From Tubiluchus corallicola (lineage: Eukaryota > Priapulida > Priapulimorpha > Priapulimorphida > Tubiluchidae): a DNA stretch of 64,000 bases. The notes under the pieces are model-generated. The model saw only the letters and a list, made by a program, of their open reading frames with translations. It was not told where the DNA came from and ran no database searches. Both the position numbers and the translations under genes were made by a program. The stretch is taken from contig JAQGDQ010000379.1 of the NCBI GenBank assembly GCA_030141605.1, positions 161,673 through 225,672 of the forward strand, given 5' to 3'. Shown here one piece after another: positions 1 to 10,880 of the stretch; the first letter of the stretch is position 1; each line of letters opens with the position of its first letter.

Positions 1-3000
1 AACATTACCTGTCTTTCAATTTTGGTATCAAAATTTAATTAATTGAGGATTATGCCATTGTTAATATTAACTTTGACATTAAGATTATAATAATAATAAT
101 AATTCATTATCAGCATAATGTAAAGAATTTTTTAAACATATTTGACACTATTCATAAACATAATATTTTCCTTCAGAAATATTAAAAACTTATAATATGA
201 AAACTGAACTGAATTGACATTAAAATTGTAAAGCAATAACCATATTCTAGTTTCAATATTTATTTAATTCACTTATATTTGTATTTTATCCACTTTAACT
301 GCTCGTAATTGCTCCCGTATTTCAACAGTTTTAAGAAGATCGTCACAAGCACCTTAAGCTAAAGGTCAGCAAAAGTTTCTCAGTGAACAAACCAAGAAAG
401 AAAGGAAGTCCAGTAAGACATTTTGTGACACCAGAATCCATGACAATTTCCAACTTTCAATTTTCTATTTCAACAATTTCATTTTCATAGTCTGAGTAAG
501 TGGCGCCAGCTAGTGCAATATTTACTACTAATATTAATGCTCTAACTTTGTTTCGGGAGGGGGAAATGAAGCCATAGCGTGCTGGAAAATTGAAACGTGC
601 TGCCATCTACAGCTAAAGCGACGAATATACAAGCAACTCACTCTGAAATGTGTAAAGAAAGCCAAATTACATTGCTTAAAATAAAACAAAGGTATTGTTA
701 AGGTCATGCTCATTGACAAGTGCTAATCAATTGCAATTACTAATCAATAATGAGGCACTTTCTAAACCTATTATCTGAGAACACAAGGTGTATCTTGGAC
801 AGGAGTATGACCATTTTGCGACTAATTAAAAACTAAGGTATTTAGTAGTAAAAGACAAAAAAATCTTCTGATCTATATCAATAATCAGTTTTAATTATTG
901 GTTAAAAATTCATTTTGAAACAAAGTTGAATCAATAAATATGGCTCGTTTTATATTATTGGCAATGAATGATTGTACACAGACACAAAGCTCAATAAAAA
1001 GCCAACTGTTAATAATGTTACTATATGAAATTTGCCTGATATAAGCGTGTCTGCTTACATAAATGCATTAAATTCACTTAGTAATACAAGTATAGCTGTT
1101 AAAGTCAATTAAATTTTGCTACCTAACTTAAGCTTAAACAATGTGTTTGAACACATTAAATATATAAAAAAATCTACCTAGATTTGAAAAATTATAAGAT
1201 TACATTAGATTAGATTGGATTAGATTTTATTCGTCTCATTTAAAGTTACACATATAATAATATACAATGTTTTTAAGATGATGAGATGATTATTTATTTA
1301 TTTAGTTAATCGAGTGACACCATTAGCAGCTTGATGCAAGACAAGTTTAATAAATATATACATTATTAATTTAAAATAAATTAAAACTGTGTTAATCAAA
1401 ATTTAAAATTGTGTTAGTAACTAAAGATATATACGTATTTGCTAAATCATCTGTCGCACCTGTCGCAGTGGCCATAATCACAGCAGCTACCGACACAGCA
1501 TCCGGATATCTGCATACTATGCGCCCTAATATTTATAGCTACTTTGGACCTGGAGACTGCAGTTACAGTTACAGTTGAAAGAAGTAGATTCGAGGAAGAG
1601 AGAAGACAAATATTTCAAAACAGATAATACATCATTTTGTATACAAACCGAGAATACATCTCGGTTTATTATCATTTATTAGACACTGGAAAGCCCTTGA
1701 TTTTGCAAAAAGCAGCTTAAATTTACAGTGTATAACTAAATAACCAATATTGCTAAATAGCTTGATCTCCCGATTGAATCCAAATGCTATCTTTTGTGTC
1801 TAAGCAGTTATTGAATTCAAGTTATCAACGTGTCTGAACATTCTACATCAAAAATGCCTAGTGCTCAACTGTTCTATGGGTCTAAAACTCCTAGTGTAAA
1901 CAGCCTACACTATGTGTCTACAAATGTCCTTGTGTCGCAATGTACTGGTGTGGAAATGTCCTTGTGTCGAAATGTCCCATGTGCCGAAATGTCCCATGCG
2001 TCCAAATGTCTTGTGTCCAAATGTCCTAGTGTCCAAATGTCCTAGTGTCCAAATGTCCTAGTGTCCAAATGTCCTAGTGTCAAAATGTCCTGTGTGTCGA
2101 AATGTCCTTGTGTCGAAATGTCACATCAGTTATAGAATCTGGATGTGATTCAGTCACGTGGACTAAATGACACATATGAACTAATCACATATTAGGTTTT
2201 AAAGTCTAAAACAGAGGCTGACACCGCTATTCGAATCGAATAAAATCCATAGTGAAACTAATTAGCATTAATATTTCAGCATAAATAACCGAGATCATTG
2301 TCAAAAAAATTAGGCACCTCGGAGTGCATAAAAACACCATACCTGTAGCACAATTTTATCCTTGTGACTACTAATATTACAAAACTGACTAACCATACGT
2401 TTATGTGTGAACTGAACATTCCATGAGATCTACAGAATTTTTTAGCCATACACTTATAATGTAGACACTGAAATTGTATGTGAGCAAAAGTGATGTTTTA
2501 AGTGAGTTTCAGAAGTTTTATTGAGATAAATATTAAGCAATGCCTTCAAACTGTCTTTAAGCCAATTATTCATTATTTTGGTCTTCACATCCCTTATCCA
2601 CTCTTCTATCATGTACAAAAAAACAAAATGATTTCCCATTTACATACATTTTTCGATATCTAAAAGAAGCCCAATTTGATGGGATGGGACTGATTTTCCA
2701 TTCTGCAAATCAATTCTGCTCATTTTATTACACTATGTCATTACACTATCTCAGTGCCATCTAATGACAAAATTGGAAACCAAAATTGGCCAGTTATACT
2801 TGAGACATAGCGCAGATTATGCAACTAGAAATATAAGAAACTGGGCATATTCTAATTGAGATTCTAATGGATTTTCAACAGAAAAGAAATGCGAGCGTGC
2901 AAATCTACCATTTTCAAAAAAATCTGCCATTTTCGAGCACCAAATCGATACGGAATTACAAAGTGAACTCTCGTTTCCCTACAAAATTATTTGCTATGTT

Positions 3001-4414
3001 CCTAGGACTTTCCAACTTATCTAGTAAAATGCACTAAGCAACCGCAGTTTCTTTGAGGAGAGTCAATATTTGAGCAAGCGAAGCCAAGCAGTAGTTGAAA
3101 GCACTTCAACCTATAATTTCAGAAATGAATATACATGACGAATTATATCGACTTATCAGCCTAGAGTAATCAATTCATGATCATCATAGAAAACTCTACG
3201 GCACAGAGAAGCTTTTGAGGATCAGTACAGCAGAGAAAATGCATTCTGAGTGAGTGGTCTGTCAATCTTTGATTATTTCAATAGCTAGTCCCTTAAAAAT
3301 GCTGTAGGAGCGACATTATCTGTCATTAATAACTCAGTTTAGTTGAATTTAGGCTGCCTAAAGTCAAGTTTAAGTTGAATTTAAGTTAAAAGTGAAAAGA
3401 TTTAACAGTACTGCTTTTGTTAACTGTAATAAACAAAAACTAGTAAGAAAAATACAACTTTCACGGGTGGTGGAGATGTCACTAAAAAAACTCTGTGTGC
3501 AGCTTTTCCTACAACAGCATAAAACGCTTTAATGATGTGACTATAATAATTCAGCTATCTCTCCAAAAGTAAAAAGACATGACAATTAATAATGAGAAGC
3601 GAAAATCAATCATATTCGTGTCAGTGCTAGGGAGAAAAGCTTATTAATACAGCAATCATATCAAATAAAACGAGATGCGTCATTTGCCCATGTGCAAGAA
3701 ATTATTAATTAAGAAATAAACTCACAATTGTTGAATTTTGAAACAAAACGTACTAACAATAGGAAATGTGAAAAGGTAGGAATCAAGAAACAACTTAAGA
3801 TTTGAATCAGGGGCCTGCCATTAGGACCTGTCATGTTTACGGACACAGGAAACACGGAAATCTAGCGACCACGATGTTCGTTTTGTAAGCTAGAGGTCCT
3901 TAGTCAAATCTACACTGCATCTGGACTTTTTCGTATTTCCTGGGGCTTTTGAGCAAATTTTTAGTAACTAGGACTTATCCCACCAGTTTCAAAGTTTATT
4001 TAAAAATGCAGTAGAAGTGAAAGCTCACAAACTTCTTTTAATGATGGAAATTTAATTACTGGTTAATGGTAACTGCACATTTGCACTCTACATTTGACTG
4101 TCTACAGTCTACGGGGATAATGTAGTTGCCCGGCAAATTAAATATGAAGAGTACTTATGTACACAAACCAATTTATGAACAGCACAGAAAACCTCAAATA
4201 GAAAAATGAGATACATGTAGCGCCGTAAAATTAATAGAGAGGTAGGCTTGACACATAAACGTAATAGCAAGTAGACAAAATTTTTCTGGCATAAAAATGG
4301 TTTGAAAAAAGCTGCTCAACATGAAATTTAACGAAGCTGCCACACATTTTTAAATTTAAATTAACCTGCTTCAGCTTTGATTGCAAAACGTTTCACTCCA
4401 GTCAAACTACTTAC
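1..4414 (-). other. Intron (left part) of the MPDZ-like gene, partly repeat
   Basis: No coding exon is visible on either strand. The exon that should complete the first PDZ domain after 4415 is not found here, so this stretch is read as one long intron reaching the left edge. It holds a repeat at about 1735-2125 (separate entry) and otherwise AT-rich sequence without recognisable structure. The assignment as intron is inference from the open donor at 4411-4414. Confidence 0.55.
1735..2125 (+). repeat. Dispersed repeat ending in a degenerate 'gtccaaatgtcc' array
   Basis: The first part (1735-1850) aligns by eye with 21078-21190: both have 'taaccaa', 'gctaaat', 'gatctccc', 'ttgaatcca', 'tgtgtcta'/'ggtgtcta' in the same order. 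The rest is a string of imperfect units of about 15 bp such as gtgtccaaatgtcct, several almost identical at 2010-2090. The same phrase fills 21170-21510. The short open frame across it is a by-product of the repetition, not a gene. Confidence 0.75.
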
Positions 4415-6902
4415 CTTGCAGCTATACCATCTGGCTGAATCTGCTGAACGAATATTCCCAGTTCACCTCTGTTCTCTGATTTCAGACCCACAACACCAAA
4501 GCCTAAACTTGCACTGTCGGGCTTGTGCAATTGTATTTTGAGGATTTCACGACCATGTGCAGCTGCCTTGATGGCTCTCTGAAATTCTGCACCGTGAAGT
4601 TGAACAGCGACTGCAGGTGTGTGATGCTAAAGAAGTACACAAATTAACATGTTACAATACTGTGCATAATTATTGTTTAATTGTCCTTGGAACAACTCGG
4701 AACTAATTACTTAGAACTAGATGCAGCCTTTATTAAGTAACGATCAATACATAATTTTGTATTAAAAGGGTTATACACAAATATAATGCATATGTGATAA
4801 TATGGTAATACTAACATATATGCATTATACAAACAGAATGTTGGTGAAGGCAAGTCTAGTAGTTGATCTATGGTCAATAAGTCTAGAAAGGTCAGAAAAT
4901 TATATCAGGACTCTGGCATGATTGCAAAATGATGCCATAAAAACTTGTCAATCGAGTATTTACTTAATTTTTTAATATCATAATATGTATAAATTTTAGG
5001 GTTTGTATGCATAGAACTTGATATTGACTTCTAATCCTTGCCTAAATGGCAGAAATTTTAAATTTTACATTTACATTTTCTTCATTAAAACGAATCTTGC
5101 TCAATCTTTTTAATCGCACTGGAAGTTTACGTCTACATGATTTGCAGATGCATATTTCAAACTCAGAATAAACTTTAAAGCTAGACAGTGGACAAAAAAA
5201 TCATAAAAATTTAGTTAAAATAGAGTAAGACACACTGAAATTTCCATAATATGTTTCAAGATCTATTGCTGTCACCATCAATGGTAGTTAGATCATAGCT
5301 GTCATCATTGGTGGTAGTTAGATCATCGCTGTCATCATTGGTGGTAGTTAGATCATTGCTGTCATCATCTGTAAGAGTTAGATCATCGCTGTCATCATCG
5401 GTGGTAGTTAGATCATTGCTGTCATCATCTGTAGTAGTTAGATCATTGCTGTCATCATCAGTGGTAGTTAAATCATTGCTGTCATCATCGGTGGTAGTTA
5501 GATGATTGCTGTCATCATCAGCGGTAGTTTGATCGTACCACTGATGATGACAGAGATAGATTTTGAAACGTATTTGGAAATTTTAGTGTGTCTTGCTGTA
5601 TTTTAAATCATTTCTTTGATTTTTATACTCTGTTTAGTTTTATTCTCAAACTAAATGCTTATCAGTAAATAAAAGAACATAAAGGCATCTACTTGTTGTA
5701 AGCGCTCTTGGAAAGCTTGTAAGTGTGGCACGGCATGCTCGGGAGAAGCTGACTTGCGAGTGAGAGATCCCTCCAAGCCATAACCATCATCAGAGGACGG
5801 AGTAGCTGAGGCAATGGTTGGGGACAGTACTAGCTCACCCATAGGAGATATGTCAAAATCTTCAGCATTTAGGTTAGGTGTCACTTTCACCTGTTTTTTC
5901 AACTCTTGAACAGATTCCTATACACAGAAATATAAGCAGGTGAGTTAAGTGAAATTTTTATTATATTCACTGTCCTGTAATTAAGAACTGAAAAAACACT
6001 AAAAATTAAATTTGCATCATTACATTCAGCAACATGTAATGACTGGGTAACAAAAACATTAGGTTAAAAATCAAAACTGCTGCAAACGACATATTAAATA
6101 GCGACTCAAGATACCCTCACTTGGGTACAAACAAATAGGCAATATAACATTAAACTAATTTTAAAAAAATTATAAGATGTACAACTGAATAACCCAATTC
6201 TCAATAAAAAATAAAGCTTATTTCTAATGTTACTATATACATCATGTGACACAAGAGTGTATTTTATCATAAAATGCTTCACTTCACTAGGCTTCACACA
6301 CAACACTTAGTGACTATATAAAGAACAGGTTTTAATAATAACTAAAATTGGTGTTTCACATTATGACATAAATGCATACTTAAAACTGAAAGAAAATCTT
6401 TTGATTATTTCTTTAACACATCTTTTCTTATAATTTATTTATGTGAATTTGTTATTTTCCCCACATTTTTGGTAAACACGTCAGATTACTAATGGAATTT
6501 TTCGTTATTTTAGGGTGAAAGCCTATGCCCTTCTGCTGCAAATAGGCAAAATGTAATGTTCAGAGTAGTGATTATAGATAGTCACAAACTACAAGTAATT
6601 GTATAATTGTTTATAATTGGTCGTACACTCTTTTTGAAAAGAAACATTTATGATGATGGGTAATTTAAGTTATCACTCTTCTACCAAATTTTTAGTTTTT
6701 AACTAAAATACCAATTTATAAAAAAGGATGTCCTTTAGACTAGCTCACATTTTTACTATAGAAGACAAATATGAATTATAGCTATTATTATTATTGTTAT
6801 TATTATTGTTGCTGTTGATGTTGTTGTTGTTGCTGCTGCTGCTGCTGCTGCTGTTGTTGTTGCTGTTGTTGTTACTATTACTGCTATTACTACTACTGCC
6901 AC

Positions 6903-6991
<89 letters not shown>

Positions 6992-8709
6992 GAAATTCTG
7001 ACTACTGATTATTAAACAGAGCAAGGCTAGAAATTCTGAATTCAACTGCATAATAAATTACTATAGCAAATTACCTGCAAAGTGACTATTTGGCGGAATA
7101 TAGGACTTTCCAGTACTGATATGAGCATATTAAGATCTTCGTCTAGCATAGGATCACCCGTTTCCTTTAGTTTGGCCTGGATGTTCTCCAGAAGCTGGAG
7201 CGCCCGGCGAGTATCTAGAAAATTAACGCAAATTTAATACCTGACCTCTCAGCAACAGTGACAGTTACTGAAAAATCCCCCTACAAGAAAAATGCAGTAT
7301 TTCAAATTATCTAGTATAGTGGGGGTTGTATATTTGTTCTGTTAATGTTTTATAGCTGTAAATGTAATTGCATTGTGTATTATGCATGAAAAGAATGCTT
7401 ATCTATTGTAAAACTGCCTGCTCAAACTAATCAATTATGTTTAAGTTAAATAAAATAAAGCACGTTTACCAATGTCCACTGCTTTACTAAACTGAGAGTG
7501 CACAAATACGTGAAAAATACATGGTGTAGCTACAAATTATTTTGTTTAAATATTTTTATACATGATTGAATTACAATTATCCCAAAGCTAAAAACAAAAA
7601 TGCGAACTATTGTTCTAGGAGTATTATTTTAGGGTCTATTATTAGGACAGTAGCGTGAATGTTCATTAGTTTATAATTTAACGTATATTTCTACCTAGTT
7701 TGTGAAAGTGCTCTGACGATGATGCAAGTCTGCATCGAAACGTAAGCAATAAAGAGGTGCCACGTTGTTATTAACAATAGCTGTTCTTTTGATTGCATTA
7801 CTGAGAGTCAGGTTCCCCGGAAACAAATCAGTTATGTTAGTCCCACAGCCGTAAGCTAAGTGAAAAGCTTCAGTTAGCCATTTAATTTAGAACTTTCTTC
7901 CAGGTAACATGTAAAACAGTCTATATTAACGCTAAACTTGTCACACCTATTCTGGAGTGTGGTTAGCTCTAGTGACAGTGGTCTCTAGCTGGTATTGACT
8001 ATAATTGACATGTACAGTGCAAATGTTAGCAACTGACAAGCTAAATCAATTAATTCACCGCAATTCAACCCCATCAACATCACGCAGTTTTTTTAAAGAC
8101 ACGTCAGTCTCAGTAAAAATTTACATTAATTATGTCCGTTGCTTGCTACATTATGAAATCAATAATGATTAGTGTTTATTTTATTAACGATGGCACGTCG
8201 GCAAAGTATTATACAAGACACCGTTCAATAGAAAAACGCAATGTACCAGGCCTATTACACAGCGCAGCTTCGTCGTCAGAATGCAAACAGACCAGGAGTT
8301 GGTAAGCCCTAACCAATTACTATAACACAGTACAGCGTAGGATCTTGGACAGTTAATAGCTAATTATTTGTATTAGAAAGTTCAATATTCTGACAGTGAT
8401 CGGCGCAGGAAACAGATCAGTGACCGAGTAAATCACATTGCTGACTTGCTAGAGCCTCACATCACGCGTCTCCGCCATTATTATTTACACAATGTCAACG
8501 AATAAACAGACGAGCAATCAACCAATTTTAACAAACTAATAGATCAGTAGGAGATTAGAGAATTCATGCAACATTACAGCTGATAATTCAGTATACTTGA
8601 TTTTATTAGCACTTTCTTTACCAGGGGGCGTCTGGATGGAAAAGTTTAGCGAGATATCGCGCAATATCGGGAAGCTAGAAGCCAAAGCCAGTGGCGAGCA
8701 AGCGTCCAT
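4415..8709 (-). CDS. MPDZ: MPDZ/PATJ-type multi-PDZ scaffold, 5' part (L27 and start of PDZ1)
   Basis: Exons on the minus strand, in transcript order: tentative first exon 8709-8622, then 7214-7075, 5917-5693 and 4626-4415; all joins keep phase (1, 0, 0, 2) and have GT/AG ends. Exon 7214-7075 encodes an L27 domain (RRALQLLENIQAKL...LESPIFRQIV, residues about 30-76). The next exon starts ESVQELKKQV, as the segment after L27 does in MPDZ. The last exon carries the first strands of PDZ1, with carboxylate-binding loop LGFGVV followed by GLKSENRGELGIFVQQIQ, closer to MPDZ than to PATJ. The family recruits Crumbs/PALS1 partners and tight-junction proteins at the apical membrane; L27 binds PALS1. 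The gene continues beyond the left edge. The 5' exon rests only on phase, a donor site and a start codon in a CpG-richer patch; the other three are secure. Confidence 0.85.
5223..5598. mobile_element. Inverted-repeat element (TA target) with a 30-bp tandem array inside
   Basis: The ends are inverted repeats of about 50 bp: left starts GAGTAAGACACACTGAAATT, and the reverse complement of the right end starts CAGCAAGACACACTAAAATT. TA lies on both sides (5221-5222 and 5599-5600), itself within the mirrored context TTAAAATA...TATTTTAA. This suits a Tc1/mariner-pogo type MITE. The interior is about nine copies of a 30-bp unit (gtggtagttagatcattgct plus gtcatcatcg), roughly 5270-5540. It sits in an intron of the MPDZ-like gene. 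It has no transposase. Confidence 0.75.
6781..6991. repeat. Compound trinucleotide microsatellite (TTA/TTG/CTG)n
   Basis: About 210 bp of trinucleotides: mixed ATT/GTT, a CTG run at about 6833-6852, then a pure ATT run from about 6903. It lies in the intron between the L27 exon and the next exon of the MPDZ-like gene. Leucine-rich open frames over it are artefacts of the repeat. Confidence 0.95.
7700..7780 (+). other. CTGACGA-hairpin-GAAAC motif, retroelement-end-like
   Basis: CTGACGA (7713-7719) is followed by T, a 6-bp hairpin GATGCA-AGTC-TGCATC (7721-7736), then GAAACGT and an AATAAA signal at 7747-7752. The CTGANGA...GAAA order is that of a hammerhead ribozyme core, and similar motifs occur in ends of Penelope-like and related retroelements. 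One unpaired base follows CTGACGA, and I could not find a convincing stem I or cleavage site, so this is a motif note rather than a ribozyme call. Confidence 0.3.
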
Positions 8710-10521
8710 CGTCAGTCCACTATTTCTGTTGTTTCAATAGACTGAATAGTCTTTTAACAAATTTCAAAACGTTTGGGTTGCGCAGGTTCTGGAAGATCTG
8801 AAGACACTGGGGATTGTAAATTTGAAGCTACCATAAACAATGACTGAATGCAAATAAATTTAGCACAATAAATTTACAAATTATCCAATACATAGTTTTT
8901 CTATTGGTGTGTACATTTGTGAGTGAAATTCTGATGACTGGGGGACCTGCGTGGTGCAGTTGTGTGGGGTGTGGAGAAAGTGTGTGACCCTAATGAGTCT
9001 GTGCTGTTTGCAAGGCATTTATAGGTTTAACCTGAAACCAGATTTGTTAAACATAAGCAGTTAAACTGTCATTAATTCTTTTGTTTTACACGTGCTACAT
9101 AAACGTCAATTGAGTCCTTTTTCCTTTGCCACAAATGGACTAGCAAACAACAACAACACAACATAATAATAATATATTTTTGCCTTCAGAATAACAATCA
9201 TAGATAGTATATAACAATGAGTTACAAAGTTTAGATAAGGACGGGATGGCGAAAGACCAAACGGTCATCTACTCTGCCAACGCTAATATACTATAACTAT
9301 ATAGCAAACAAAAAACCACAATCTCGGGAGGAGGACTGATATGATAACTGATGTTTTTCGCTACCCCTTCTCATTTGTTTGGTTACTTAATTTATACAAA
9401 TCTCCTAGGTATTTTTTGATCAGGATAGAAAATAAATAATAAATCATTTGATTTCATTTTAGATTTCAAAAGTTGCAAAAACGAAACAAATATTGACGTG
9501 TTTTCTTTTTATTTCCCTTTTCAGTATAAAGTCTCTGAGACATTATGTATAACGATTTCTATTAAGATTAAAAGTTTCTATACATCATTTTGTATAAAGT
9601 AATCATTATGGACACTTTCAAGAGAAGTCTTCTTTCAGATAAAAAAACTTTTAGGCCTTGTAAGTTGCAAGACTTTCGCAACTGTTACCTTATTTATTTA
9701 GTTATATAGCATTAAACTATTTTGGGTGACAAGACTGTATCGACCTTTAAGGTCAAAGTCAAAGAAATGGGTCTTTTCTGCACTAGCATTATCCATGTTG
9801 AGCCATGTGACAATGCACAAGTTTGATAGGCAAGGCCATAGCGAGCATTGAAATGTAACTCAAGATGTTTAGTTAAATCAAGGTCAACATGTCAACAATG
9901 AAGTCAACAATAGAAACCTATCCACACCTGCTACTATCCTATGGCAAATTTCATTCAGCTTGATCTCAGTGGCACATATGCCTGTTGCACACTTTTTAAG
10001 ACCATAAAGATATACAATATCAAACAAAAGGGAAAAAAGTGACACAGCAAACCTAGCTGCATGTGTCAAGTTTGATTGTTTGGCTTTAGTGACCTGCAAA
10101 ATATAAATTCCCACTGACATCCAAGGCAAGGTCAAGTATGTCGTGATGACATTTTTCTCTATTAGTTCTACCAACACGTCAAGTTTGATTAGTTGTAATA
10201 ATCAAACATTTATTGATTGGAACAAAATCTTCACTTATAAATCAACCTCCTCCAGTGCTCCAAGATTATGTGTAAAATGTAATTTACACACAACACAAAT
10301 TAAAGGAAATGGGAAAGCAATCAATAACTATCATCTGATCGATCGTCCGTGTTCCAGAAATTCCCGGCTGATGACCAATACTGCACACTTGTCAAAAGCT
10401 TCATCAGCACTGGGGATATTATAACACGACAATAAAACACTAACTACACTTACCACTGTCATACTTACCTAATGCACTGCAAAATAAATGTGCCACATAC
10501 CACTTTTTCACCTGTAACTAT
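8710..10521. other. Gene-free stretch upstream of the MPDZ-like gene
   Basis: No gene supported. A small CpG-richer patch at about 8640-8720 overlaps the proposed first exon, so the promoter of the minus-strand gene probably lies just to its right (inference). The open frame on the minus strand at 9884-10177 contains 'tgaccttg' style wording common in non-coding animal repeats and has no family signature. Confidence 0.5.
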
Positions 10522-10872
10522 TACAGGTGAGCATCGTTCGAACATTCCAATCGAATTCGATTTGAACAGGTTTTTTAGTTAGAATTCAATTCGAACATAA
10601 AATTCTAGATTCGAATAATAATTCAACACTTAAACTACATGCGTTTTTTATCATTAAAATGTTCAAAACAGCATACAATTAGCACAATTTAGCTGCAATT
10701 TCTGGTGCAAAACTTTTAAGCAAATTATTGGTGGTTTTACTGCAAAATAAAATCAAGAAATATGCATGATCTGTGTGAGATGCCTTTTTATTAATGACCC
10801 AAAAATCTTTATAACTGAAGTCAAATTTTATTCAATTTAAATTCGCTTTCTGGTAGGAAGTGCTCACCCCTA
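10522..10872. mobile_element. hAT-type MITE with 8-bp target-site duplication
   Basis: Ends are TACAGGTGAGCA (10522-10533) and, reverse complemented, TAGGGGTGAGCA (10861-10872): 10 of 12 match. The flanks are GTAACTAT (10514-10521) and GTAGCTAT (10873-10880), an 8-bp duplication with one change. Subterminal TTCGAA/TCGAATT motifs are typical of hAT elements. The element is 351 bp with no coding capacity. An inverted, related copy starts at 21521; both share the phrase atatgcatgatct near their middles. Confidence 0.85.
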
Positions 10873-10880
10873 GTAGCTAT

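Noticed and set aside
5308-5505. Ser/Val-rich repeat protein on plus strand
   Set aside because: It is the 30-bp tandem array inside an inverted-repeat mobile element; no splice or start support.
5268-5540. CRISPR-like array (30-bp repeats)
   Set aside because: Repeats are directly adjacent without spacers, and the genome is an animal nuclear one.
6794-7015. Poly-leucine open frame
   Set aside because: It is the translation of a TTA/TTG/CTG microsatellite in an intron.
9884-10424. Two opposing open frames of 93-97 codons
   Set aside because: No domain, no splice context, low-information sequence; likely chance.
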